A DNA stretch of 64,000 nt from Dokdonella koreensis DS-123. Its GTDB lineage: Bacteria > Pseudomonadota > Gammaproteobacteria > Xanthomonadales > Rhodanobacteraceae. A program made the position numbers and the translations under genes. Of the stretch, positions 16,225 to 24,654 are shown one piece after another (positions within the stretch are counted from its first letter, which is position 1; each line of letters begins with the position of its first letter). The stretch covers positions 186,001 to 250,000 of the forward strand of contig NZ_CP015249.1 in the NCBI RefSeq assembly GCF_001632775.1, read 5' to 3'. The notes under the pieces were generated by a model. The model saw only the letters and a program-made list of their open reading frames with translations. It was not told the origin of the DNA and did not search any database.

Positions 16225-18360
16225 CTATGCGTCGAAGCCATCGAAGAAGATCCGGTCGGTCGTCGCGGGTGTCACGACCAGGCCCGCCTGAGCGGCATCG
16301 GTATTGCTGCCGAAGTCGGTCACGAGGGCGCCGGCCGGGATGCGATTCAAGTAGCTGCCGGCCTCCTTCGAGGTCACCCGCACCGAAATCGTGCAGGTCC
16401 CGCCTGGAATCTGCGCGCCGGCGTGCAGCGTGACCGCGCCGCCGCCGGGAGCGGCGTCCAGCGTACCGCCGGGGCAGGTCGTCGCCGCGTTGGCCGGGTC
16501 GGCGATCGTCAACCGGGTCGGCAGGTTGTCGGTCAGTGGCGCCGTCAGGGTGGCCGCATTCGGATAGCTGTTGGCCAGCGTGATCGTGAGGAGCGCGCTC
16601 TGCCCGGTGCTGATCGCCATGGGCGTGAACGCTTTGGACACCGTCGGTGCAATCGCCTGGCCGCTGACGGTCAGGACGGCGGTGGCGGCATCCGGACTGG
16701 CGCCGGCGCTGGTCTGCAATGCGCCTGCCGGAATGACGTTGGTGAACGTGCCGGCGGTATGGGCAATCACCGTCGCGGTCACCGTGCAGGAGCCCGATGC
16801 CGGGATGCGCGCGCCGCTGGCGAGGCCGAGGCTCGCCGAGCCTGCGCTCGCGATCACGCTGCCGTCAGGACAGGTGGTGGAGGCGTTCGGCGGATTGGCC
16901 AGGATCACCGGCGCCGGCAGGGCGTCGGTCAGGTCCGCGATCAAGGTGGCATCGGTCGAGTCGGTATTGACGAGCGAGAGGGTCAGCGTGCTGAGGCCGT
17001 TGGTGCGGATCGTATTGGGTTGGAACTGCTTGCTGACGCCGGGCACGCTGTTGGCCTGCTGCTGCTCGAACGCGCCGATGTCGGCGGCAGCGCCGGCGAC
17101 GCGTGCGTATCCCAGGCCGCGTTGGTCGAAGCCCAGGCCGAGCGGATTGCTCCCCTGGTCGATCGCGGGGCTGCCGACGCCGAGCGCATGCGTCCGGGTG
17201 GGACCGCCGTTGTCGGCCAGCGGCAGAAGCCCGGGATCGAGCTGGATCGTGTCCGGCGGCAACTGATTGGTCGACGCGACGACCAGGTTGTGCGCTCCGG
17301 TCACGTCGACGCGCTGGATCTGGAAATCGCACGGCGAGCCGTTCACCGTCGAGGTGTTCCCGGCCAGCAGCGAACTGTCCATGCTGGCGCTGGCGAGACG
17401 TTGGCCGCCCAAGCGCAGGCCGGCGCAGCCGGTGTTGGTCTTGTTGAAGGCGATCGTGCTGTTGGACATCCGCAGCGCCATGTTGGCGATGTAGGCGGCG
17501 CCGTTGACGTCGGCGGACTGATTGCCGGAGATCGTGCTGTTGACGATGGTCGCCGTGCCGGTGGCCGGGTTGGCTTCCGAGTAGGCGAGCATGCCACCCG
17601 AGTTGAACCCGGCCTGGTTGCCGGAAATGGTCGAATCGGTCAGCGACAGGCTGCTGCCGTGGGTCCAGATGCCGCCACCCATGTAGGCGCTGTTGCCCGC
17701 CACGGTGGTCGACCGGAGCGTGAGCAGGCCGCGCGTCCAGATGCCGCCGCCGTGATAGCCGTAGTTGTTGCTGACGATCGAGTCGGCCAGCGTGACGTCA
17801 CCTTTCACGTAGAGGCCGCCGCCCTTTACGTACGGCTCGCCGGCGGTCGTGCAGCCGGTCACCGAGATCGCGGTCGCGTCGAGCTTGCCGGCCGAATAGA
17901 CACAGCCGCCCGGTGTGGAGGTGTGGCCGTCGACCAATGCCAGCCCGTGTACCGACAGCGTGCCGGTGCCGCGATGGTCGAGAACGCCCGAGCTGCCGGC
18001 GCCGCTGATCGCGAGATTGGCGGCACCCGGGCCGGTCAGGGTGAGATCGCTCTGCACGATGGGAATCGCGCCGTTGGTCAGCGTGATCGTGCTGCAGTGC
18101 AGTTGGGTCAGGTCGATGCTGTCGTCGCTGACCGCGCCGGCGACGGCGTGGCGCAGGGTGCCGGGCGAGCCGTCGTCGGCACAGCTGGTGACGGCGACGG
18201 TGGCGGCCGGCGTGGGCGACAGGCGCACCGGCAGATCGCGCCGTGGCGCTGCGTGGCCGATGATCGGCACGCCCAGTGGCAGTGCGAGCGCCAGGGCCAG
18301 GCCGGCGACGAGCGGGCGGGGGCGAAACGGCGCACGGGCGCGTGAATGCGGAAGCGTCAT
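16225..18360 (-). CDS. secreted right-handed beta-helix protein with DUF11-like domains and IFFDGFDA end
   Basis: 711-residue exported protein. ATG at 18360 (MTLPHSRAR) is preceded by GGGAGG and opens a signal peptide ending near GHAA; the frame is open further upstream but without a ribosome site. Residues about 60-400 form a choice-of-anchor/CSLREA-like right-handed beta-helix with rungs such as STISGNQ, GGGIWT and SNSTIAFNKT. Two DUF11-like beta-sandwiches (about 400-690) carry repeated TFTNVIPAGAL-type motifs. The protein ends TTDRIFFDGFDA, a C-terminal motif shared with other exported proteins in this window. It lies 118 bp downstream of the 980-residue secreted protein and may be in the same operon. 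Probably surface-attached or released; function unknown. Confidence 0.85.
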   Translation of the reverse strand: MTLPHSRARAPFRPRPLVAGLALALALPLGVPIIGHAAPRRDLPVRLSPTPAATVAVTSCADDGSPGTLRHAVAGAVSDDSIDLTQLHCSTITLTNGAIPIVQSDLTLTGPGAANLAISGAGSSGVLDHRGTGTLSVHGLALVDGHTSTPGGCVYSAGKLDATAISVTGCTTAGEPYVKGGGLYVKGDVTLADSIVSNNYGYHGGGIWTRGLLTLRSTTVAGNSAYMGGGIWTHGSSLSLTDSTISGNQAGFNSGGMLAYSEANPATGTATIVNSTISGNQSADVNGAAYIANMALRMSNSTIAFNKTNTGCAGLRLGGQRLASASMDSSLLAGNTSTVNGSPCDFQIQRVDVTGAHNLVVASTNQLPPDTIQLDPGLLPLADNGGPTRTHALGVGSPAIDQGSNPLGLGFDQRGLGYARVAGAAADIGAFEQQQANSVPGVSKQFQPNTIRTNGLSTLTLSLVNTDSTDATLIADLTDALPAPVILANPPNASTTCPDGSVIASAGSASLGLASGARIPASGSCTVTATVIAHTAGTFTNVIPAGALQTSAGASPDAATAVLTVSGQAIAPTVSKAFTPMAISTGQSALLTITLANSYPNAATLTAPLTDNLPTRLTIADPANAATTCPGGTLDAAPGGGAVTLHAGAQIPGGTCTISVRVTSKEAGSYLNRIPAGALVTDFGSNTDAAQAGLVVTPATTDRIFFDGFDA

Positions 18361-18478
18361 AAGAGGTCCTCCCGGAATGGGAACGAGGGGCCTGCCGGCC
18401 CGCTTCGGCAAGGAAGCGGGTGGCAGTCCGTCAATCGATGGGCGTGCGAAGGCTTCGGCGCAGGGCCGGAGCCGCGAT

Positions 18479-21421
18479 TCAGTGGGATCCGCCGTCGAAG
18501 CCGTCGGCGAAGATGCGTTCGCCGCCATCGCCTACGGTCAGCGTCACCGGCAGGCTCCGACGCCGCTGCATCGGATCGTTGCTGTAGACGCACAGATGGG
18601 CGGTGTAGGTGCCGTCGGCCAGACCGGACGCATCGACGCGCAGCTCGACCGCGGCGCCGTTCGTGCCGGCCAGCTGCGAACCGCTGGCGGGCGTGGCCTG
18701 CAGCCACGACACGTTGGCCGGATCCATGCAGGCATGGCGTGCCGGATGCGCGATCGCCAGCGCGTCCCAGATCGTGTCGAAGCCGTCGATGCCGAGGATC
18801 CGGCTGACCTTTTGCGCCTGCCCGGTAGCGGTGTCGATCGTGTACAGCGTCGCGGTATCCGGGACACAGCTGGTCTTCGAGCTGAAGTAGAGCGTGTCGC
18901 TGGCATGGTCGAAGGCGAGGCCGGCGGCGCAGTTCGCATCGAAACCGAGTGAGCCGATCGGCTGAGCCGCGCCGCTGGCCTTGTCGATGGCGACCAGCGC
19001 GTCCAGTGCGATGTCCACGCCGTAGAGGTTGCCCTGCGCATCGAAGGCGATGTCGATGAGGCCGGGCGCATCGATCGTGCTGCCGATGCGGCGCGCGACG
19101 GCGGTGGCCGGATCGATCGTCCACAAGGTGCTGGTCTGGCCATCGGCCGAAGACAGATAGACCACGCCCGAGGTCGGATCCTGCTTCAGTCCGGTGATGC
19201 CGTTGACGGGGACGTCGGCGACGCCGACGACCCTGGGGCGTGCGTACATCTGGGTCAGGTCGAGTGAAACGAGCTGGTTGTTGAACGTGTCGAAGGCGTA
19301 GAGCGTGCGAAAGTCGTCGTCGAGGAAGGTCGCGCCGACCAGCAACGAATCGGCTTCCAGGTAGCCGACGATGCGCGCCGAATCGTTCACGTTGTGCGGG
19401 TCGAAGGACCACAGGTAGGGACCCTGCGAGAGGGACACCGCATAGCCAGGGCCACCCTCGCCTAACGTCGGCATCGCGGCTTCGGTCACGGGCGTCGTCG
19501 TCGAGGCCTCCGGAAGGCCCAGGCGGGTCAGCGCCGGGTCGGCAAGCGGGGCGACCGTCGCGGCCTGCGCGGGACGGCTGCCCGACGGGGTGGCACGCAG
19601 CGACCAGTCCAGTCGCCCGCTACCGTCGTTGCGGATCGACAGCGCTGCCGTGCCGCTGCCGTGCGAGGGCGTGCTGACTCGGATCTCTTGCGTGTCGAGC
19701 GCCAGCTTCGGTTGGGCGGCATTGACGCTCACGCGTCGCGTCGCCGTGTGCGTGATCGGCCTGGCGGGCGTCCAGACGATCTGCCCGGTGTCGCCGAGAT
19801 TGCCGTTGCCGGGGAATACGTTGGCCAGGAACTGGTCCTGCACGCCGGTCGCGAAGCCTTGCGAGGTGTCGCCGTAGTTGCCGGCGTACCGGTACTCGAT
19901 CGTGTCGCTGGTCTCGTTGAGGATGACCTGCATCGTCACCGGGCCGTCGTGGTACGTCTGCACGTCGCTCCACTGCACGATGAAGCGCCGGTTGGGTGCC
20001 GTGCCGATCGTCTTCTGATAGAAGCGGCCGGTGACGATGGAGGCTGGGTTCAGCCACAGCGGTGCCAGCGCCGGCCCGGCGATCAGATTGGGTGAGGGCA
20101 ATCGTCCAAAGATGAAATTGCTGCCGCAGAACGTGGTGACGGACACGAACAACCCCTGCGTCAGCAGGCAGTACTGGCGGATCCGCTGATTGTTGAGAAG
20201 AAAGTCGAAGTCCGGCGGAAACGCCTGGATCGGCGAAGAGCCCGCCCCGTTGTTCGGAATCGGCGTGCCGTCGCTGATGTCGATGAATTCGGCCGGGGTG
20301 GGCGTGGCGACGTAGGTGTAGCCTTTCGGATCGGCCTGCGCGGTCCAGGTCGCCGACGGCGCCTGCGACTCGCCGATCGTCACGATGCGGTTGTACTGGT
20401 GGGTCTGGCCCGGCGCCAGCGTCACCGGTTTCTCGGTCAGCAGGGGGCCGGTGAGGTCATCGCGCAGGGAGTGGTAGCTCAGGGTGTCGCTGCCGTGATT
20501 GGTGACGCGGTAGCAATAGTTGACCTGGTCGCCGACCGTGACGTTGATCGTGGTCTCGGTGCCGCAGGCCTGCGGATCGTCGGGATTGGCGGCAGCCACC
20601 GTATAGGTGAGATCGAGCGCGTCGTTCGCGCCGTCGGCGGCGGTGACCGCGACGCGGTCGAGCCCGACGAGGTTGCCGCGTGTTCCGCCGTCTCCGGCAT
20701 CGTGCACATAGTGGCGGAACGCGATCCGGCCGTTGCCGCCGGTCGGCACGCCTTCGGCGAAGCCGAGCGTGTAGCGGGTCCACTCCTCGGGAAACACGCC
20801 GGCCGCTTCCGCCGGGTTGATGTCGAGCAGCAGGAGGGTGAAGTCGCCCACGTCCTCCGGTCCGGTGCCGACGTTCGAGCAGGGGCCGCTGTTGCAGGCG
20901 CGGACCTGCAGGCGGTCCGGATAGCTGCTGTCGGGCTTGGTGCGTGCGAAGAACGACAGCGTGGAGCCGGGTCCGAACTCGACCCGCGGGGTCACGATCC
21001 AGTTGCTGATCGTGCCGCCGTTGGTCTGGGTCGTGGCGTAGGTGGACAGCACGCAGGAGCCGTCCGGACCGTCGGCGGCGTCCCATGCGCCGAACTCGCG
21101 CACCGGCACGCAGGGCCACCAGTACGAGTCGGGCCTGTCGCTGCTGTTCTGGCGGATCCAGCCGTTGGCGAAGATGCCGCCGCCGAAGACGTTGACCTGC
21201 TCGAAACCCTCGTTGACGGCCACCGGGTTGCCGGTCGCAGCGGGAGCGGCGGGATTCGGTGTCGGCCCGCGGCGGTCGACCGTGCCGTCGCCGGGACGCC
21301 CCTGCCGCGCGGGGCCGTCCTCGCTCGCGTGGACGCGGCCGATGAGGGGCGCGGCTGCCACGAGCAGGCCGGTCGAAAGAAGGATTGGTATCGCGATGCG
21401 TTTCACGTCGTAGCTCCCCAT
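18479..21421 (-). CDS. secreted anchor-J-like/beta-propeller protein with IFADGFD C-terminus
   Basis: 980-residue exported protein. The N-terminus MGSYDVKRIAIPILLSTGLL is a signal peptide (cleavage near RVHA). Residues about 65-240 look like a choice-of-anchor J beta-sandwich (NEGFEQVN, WIVTPRVEFGPG). A DUF11-like stretch and a middle region containing FIVQWSDVQTY come next. From about 640 a propeller-like region follows (LYAFDTFNNQLVSLDL, LYGVDIALDALVAIDKASG), and an Ig-like end (DGTYTAHLCVYSNDP). The last residues are GERIFADGFDGGSH. It lies downstream of, and in the same direction as, the winged-helix/TPR regulator at 21710-24091, repeating the gene pair at 39932-43651. Function unknown; surface or secreted. 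Confidence 0.85.
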   Translation of the reverse strand: MGSYDVKRIAIPILLSTGLLVAAAPLIGRVHASEDGPARQGRPGDGTVDRRGPTPNPAAPAATGNPVAVNEGFEQVNVFGGGIFANGWIRQNSSDRPDSYWWPCVPVREFGAWDAADGPDGSCVLSTYATTQTNGGTISNWIVTPRVEFGPGSTLSFFARTKPDSSYPDRLQVRACNSGPCSNVGTGPEDVGDFTLLLLDINPAEAAGVFPEEWTRYTLGFAEGVPTGGNGRIAFRHYVHDAGDGGTRGNLVGLDRVAVTAADGANDALDLTYTVAAANPDDPQACGTETTINVTVGDQVNYCYRVTNHGSDTLSYHSLRDDLTGPLLTEKPVTLAPGQTHQYNRIVTIGESQAPSATWTAQADPKGYTYVATPTPAEFIDISDGTPIPNNGAGSSPIQAFPPDFDFLLNNQRIRQYCLLTQGLFVSVTTFCGSNFIFGRLPSPNLIAGPALAPLWLNPASIVTGRFYQKTIGTAPNRRFIVQWSDVQTYHDGPVTMQVILNETSDTIEYRYAGNYGDTSQGFATGVQDQFLANVFPGNGNLGDTGQIVWTPARPITHTATRRVSVNAAQPKLALDTQEIRVSTPSHGSGTAALSIRNDGSGRLDWSLRATPSGSRPAQAATVAPLADPALTRLGLPEASTTTPVTEAAMPTLGEGGPGYAVSLSQGPYLWSFDPHNVNDSARIVGYLEADSLLVGATFLDDDFRTLYAFDTFNNQLVSLDLTQMYARPRVVGVADVPVNGITGLKQDPTSGVVYLSSADGQTSTLWTIDPATAVARRIGSTIDAPGLIDIAFDAQGNLYGVDIALDALVAIDKASGAAQPIGSLGFDANCAAGLAFDHASDTLYFSSKTSCVPDTATLYTIDTATGQAQKVSRILGIDGFDTIWDALAIAHPARHACMDPANVSWLQATPASGSQLAGTNGAAVELRVDASGLADGTYTAHLCVYSNDPMQRRRSLPVTLTVGDGGERIFADGFDGGSH

Positions 21422-21437
21422 GCCTGAACCGGATCGG

Positions 21438-21457
21438 TGCCGCGATGCACCGCGGCA
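21438..21457. promoter_or_regulatory. inverted repeat upstream of the 980-residue secreted protein
   Basis: TGCCGCG (21438-21444) and CGCGGCA (21451-21457) form a perfect 7-bp dyad with a 6-bp spacer, 16-36 bp upstream of the ATG at 21421. It could be an operator or a 5' leader hairpin. The link to the adjacent regulator is a guess. Confidence 0.35.
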
Positions 21458-21709
21458 GTCACGCGAGGCGTGATCACCGGATCATGTGACCCGCTCGGGT
21501 AATTGGCAGTCGCGCTGCGCCACAAAGGTCGCCGCATCGTTCCAACCAACTTCCACATCGGCTCCAAATGCCTCGCAAATGGCTGACCCGGCGGGTTTTT
21601 TGCCGGACCCGGCAGCAGTGGTGAACTGGATGCAGCGGTTCGAGCGGGCATTTCGCGTGCGCCGGGATGGGCGTCGCGGGGTCGGGGCTGTCGTGGGGGC
21701 GGTCGGGCG

Positions 21710-24091
21710 TCAGGGCGGATCGAACGGGCGTTCGCCGGCGAGCTGCCGCGCATGGCCCTGTGCGGCGAGCGCCAGGTCCTTGTTGCCGAGCGCCGCATAC
21801 AGCCGTGCCGCGCTGCGGGCGGCGTCGTAGTTGCGCTCCACGTAGGGCACCAGCCGTCCGAGAACCACCGGCGCCTCCTGCGAGACGCCATGCGCCAGCA
21901 GGACATCGGCGAACGCGCAGGCGGCGGCGACCACATCGGAGGGCGACCGGTTGTCGGCCAGTGTCATTGCTTCGGCGAACCGGGCCAGCGCATCGCCGCT
22001 TTCATTCGCCGCGGCGATGCGCGCCTGTGCCAATGCCTCGACGAAGGGGCGTCCGTCATCCTGCGGGGCCTGGGGTGCGGCGCGCAGGCGCTGCAGCAGA
22101 TGGGCGGCGACGGCCGGTTGCCGGTCGCTCAGTGCGGCGTCGATGTAGGTGCCGATCGCCTCCGACAGGTACATTTCGGTGGCGCCGTCACCCTGGCGCT
22201 CGATCTCTCCGATGATGGGATCGGCGTCCGCCAGCGCCTGCGCCGGATGCCCCTGGGCGATGAGCTGCTGCGCCTGCAGCACGGCGAACACGGGGCTGCG
22301 GCTCTTGCCGTCGGCCTCCAGCAGATTGCGCTGGATCAGCTCGGCAGCTTCGCGCAAGCGGCCGCGATCCAGCATGACCTTGGCGCGGGTCAAGGCCGCG
22401 CGCCGCGATTGGGTCGGGTTGCGCAGGTGCTCGGCGAGTTGCGCGATCCGCTCGCTGCTGGCCTGGGCGCCGTCCAGGTCCAGCAGCATGCGCTGGACGT
22501 AGGCCAGCCCCTGCAAGGCGATGACGAGGTTGTCGTTGACGCCGAAACGGCCATAGGTGGCCACCGCGCGCTGATAGGCGGCCAAGGCCTCCGGATACCG
22601 GTTGCGCAGGACTTCCAGCAGGCCGAGGTTGGTGTCGAGGCTGGCGCCGCCGAGACGATCGCCGGCCAGTTCCAGCTGCACGCGGCCGCGCGCGAAGTCG
22701 GACATCGCCTCGTCGAAGCGACGAAAGACGCCACGCGCCACGCCGCGCTCCACGTAGGCCTTGCCGAGCAAGGCCGGTGTGCCGTGCGTCTCGAGCAGGG
22801 CGATGGCTTCGCTGTAGAAGTTCTCGGCCGCGGTGAAGTCCTGACGATAGATCGCCGCGACGCCGAGGCCCACCGCGGCCTGCGCCCGGTCTTCCAGCGG
22901 AATGCGCGTGTCGGCGCGATCGATCGAGACGAGCAGTTTCTCGGCCCGTTCGGAATCACCGCTGCGGAAGGCGATGCGCGCGGCGCGGATGACGAATGCC
23001 GGCTCGTCGCGGAATTCGACCGGGACCGCCTGGGCCAGCGAGCCGGCCTCGGCCAGGTCGCCGGCCAGCACGGCGGCGTCGATGCGCTGCAGGTATTCGG
23101 CGGCGGAGGTGGGTGGATCGGCCGCGGACGCCACCGGCAGTCCGTTGGCTTCGACGAAGCGGACGCCGACGCGCGAGAGGGCTTCCAGCGGCGTCTTCGC
23201 CTGCGCTTCGTAGCTGCGGATGCCGCGGTCGTGATAGACGTCGAGCACGGCGTTCCAGTTGCTGCCCAGGTGCGAGACGCGCGGCGCGAGGATGTAGCGG
23301 GCGCCGGTCATCTGCTCAAACCGGTAGAGGTCGCTTTCGTCGCGCTGATCGGAGGTGCCGTCGCGGCCCAGCAGGGCGACCGTCTGCTCGCTGGGCAGGA
23401 CCTGCAGGCCGGGTGTGTTGCGCAATCGCGAGGCCAGATAGTCCATCGCACCGAGGCGTACCCAGCTCTCTTCGCCCGGATTGGCGCCCGATACCGGCAG
23501 GATCAGGACCAGGGCCCCTTGGGTGGCCGCGGCCGGCGCGGCGGCGGGAGGCGTCGACGGCCGCTGCCAGGCCCACCACGCGATCGCCGCCAGCAGGGCC
23601 GCCAGGGCCAGGCTGGCGGGGCCGCTCTTCCATCGCCGGTGCGTCGGCTCGGCCGCGGCCGTCGGTAGAGCCGGGGCCGGGACCGGACTGGCCGGATCGG
23701 CCCGATCCACTGGCACGGTTCCGGCCGACGGCGGCTCCGCCGTGTGAGGTGCGGCGGCCTCGGCCGGTGCGATCTCGATCTCGACCGGCTCCTCCCAGTG
23801 GTAGCCGAAACGAGGCAGGGTGCGGATGGCGGTCTGGCCGCCGCCGACATCGCCGATCGCCCGCCGCGCGCGCAGCAGGGTCTGTCCGAGCAGCTTGTCG
23901 CTGACCTCCGCGCGGCCCCAGACGGCGGCGATCAGCTCGTCGCGGCCGACCGCGCGGTCTCGATGCTCGATGAGATAGGTCAGGCAATCGAATGACTTCA
24001 GCGGCAACGGCACGCGTTCGCCCTCGCGCCAGAGCTGGCGCGTGGCTGGATCGAGGCGCAGGTTGCGAAAGCGGAAGATCGGCGATGTCAT
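21710..24091 (-). CDS. CadC-like winged-helix / single-TM / TPR transcriptional regulator
   Basis: 793-residue membrane-bound regulator. An OmpR/PhoB-type winged helix (about residues 1-100: MTSPIFRFRNLRLDP, GRDELIAAVWGRAEV, RTLPRFGYHW) is followed by a Pro/Ala-rich linker, one transmembrane helix (about 155-178) and a periplasmic half. That half has a TolB-like section (GAMDYLASRL, ARYILAPRV) and many TPR-like helices to the end. The ATG at 24091 matches the paralogue at 41267-43651 (794 residues); an upstream ATG would add 29 unlikely residues. As in CadC, the DNA-binding domain would act directly from the membrane. It lies upstream of the minus-strand exoprotein genes, so they are its likely targets (inference). 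The signal sensed is unknown. Confidence 0.88.
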   Translation of the reverse strand: MTSPIFRFRNLRLDPATRQLWREGERVPLPLKSFDCLTYLIEHRDRAVGRDELIAAVWGRAEVSDKLLGQTLLRARRAIGDVGGGQTAIRTLPRFGYHWEEPVEIEIAPAEAAAPHTAEPPSAGTVPVDRADPASPVPAPALPTAAAEPTHRRWKSGPASLALAALLAAIAWWAWQRPSTPPAAAPAAATQGALVLILPVSGANPGEESWVRLGAMDYLASRLRNTPGLQVLPSEQTVALLGRDGTSDQRDESDLYRFEQMTGARYILAPRVSHLGSNWNAVLDVYHDRGIRSYEAQAKTPLEALSRVGVRFVEANGLPVASAADPPTSAAEYLQRIDAAVLAGDLAEAGSLAQAVPVEFRDEPAFVIRAARIAFRSGDSERAEKLLVSIDRADTRIPLEDRAQAAVGLGVAAIYRQDFTAAENFYSEAIALLETHGTPALLGKAYVERGVARGVFRRFDEAMSDFARGRVQLELAGDRLGGASLDTNLGLLEVLRNRYPEALAAYQRAVATYGRFGVNDNLVIALQGLAYVQRMLLDLDGAQASSERIAQLAEHLRNPTQSRRAALTRAKVMLDRGRLREAAELIQRNLLEADGKSRSPVFAVLQAQQLIAQGHPAQALADADPIIGEIERQGDGATEMYLSEAIGTYIDAALSDRQPAVAAHLLQRLRAAPQAPQDDGRPFVEALAQARIAAANESGDALARFAEAMTLADNRSPSDVVAAACAFADVLLAHGVSQEAPVVLGRLVPYVERNYDAARSAARLYAALGNKDLALAAQGHARQLAGERPFDPP

Positions 24092-24155
24092 CGGCCCGAG
24101 CGTAGCGCCACGCATCCGTCGTGACCATATGGCCGTCCGCAGCCGCCGCCGGACG

Positions 24156-24229
24156 GCCCAGTTGCACGACCACGCCAACTCCGGCGGTTACGGCGATCGC
24201 CAAGGCGCTGGCCGGCGAATCGGGCGGCC
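24156..24229 (+). repeat. stray fragment of a DUF11 repeat
   Basis: These 74 bases match 9476-9549 inside the giant DUF11 gene at 66 of 74 positions, with 34 consecutive identical bases at 24192-24225. In the original frame it still reads PTPAVTAIAKALAGESG. It lies between the wHTH regulator start and the YcgL gene and belongs to no recognisable gene, so it is a duplicated or relict piece. Confidence 0.85.
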
Positions 24230-24350
24230 CTGCCCCTGGCCGCGGGGTGGAGCGGCAGCGGGAAACCCGCCGGTCGCGATGCAGATTCAGGCTGGCAGGC
24301 TCAGGTGTTCGCGCTATCCTTGCCGGAAGCCAATGCGAGGCGGGGAGTGG

Positions 24351-24608
24351 ATGGATTGTTTCGTCTATAAGAGCGTGCGCAAGAACGACACCTATATCTT
24401 CCTGCGCGATGAGGAGGGTTTCGACGTGTTGCCGGCGCCCCTGGCCGAGCAGCTCGGCGAGCTGGCCTTCGTGATCGCGTTGCAGCTCTCGCCGGAGCGC
24501 AAGCTGGCGCGCGAGGACGTCAACGTGGTCATGCGCAACCTGCACGAACAGGGCTTTCATCTGCAGTTGCCGTTGCCGGACGACTCCTTCATGATGGGAC
24601 CGTCATGA
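24351..24608 (+). CDS. YcgL domain-containing protein
   Basis: 85-residue small cytoplasmic protein of the YcgL (UPF0745) family, of unknown biochemical role. The whole length is the domain: MDCFVYKSVRKNDTYIFL at the start and EDVNVVMRNLHEQGFHLQLP near the end are highly characteristic. The ATG at 24351 is chosen because the family starts at this Met; the frame is open upstream but that part includes the stray DUF11 fragment. It lies 46 bp upstream of the ankyrin gene and may be co-transcribed with it. Confidence 0.9.
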   Translation: MDCFVYKSVRKNDTYIFLRDEEGFDVLPAPLAEQLGELAFVIALQLSPERKLAREDVNVVMRNLHEQGFHLQLPLPDDSFMMGPS

Positions 24609-24654
24609 CATCGGGCGCGTCCGACGCGCACTGCAGACCGCCCACGAGGCTGGC

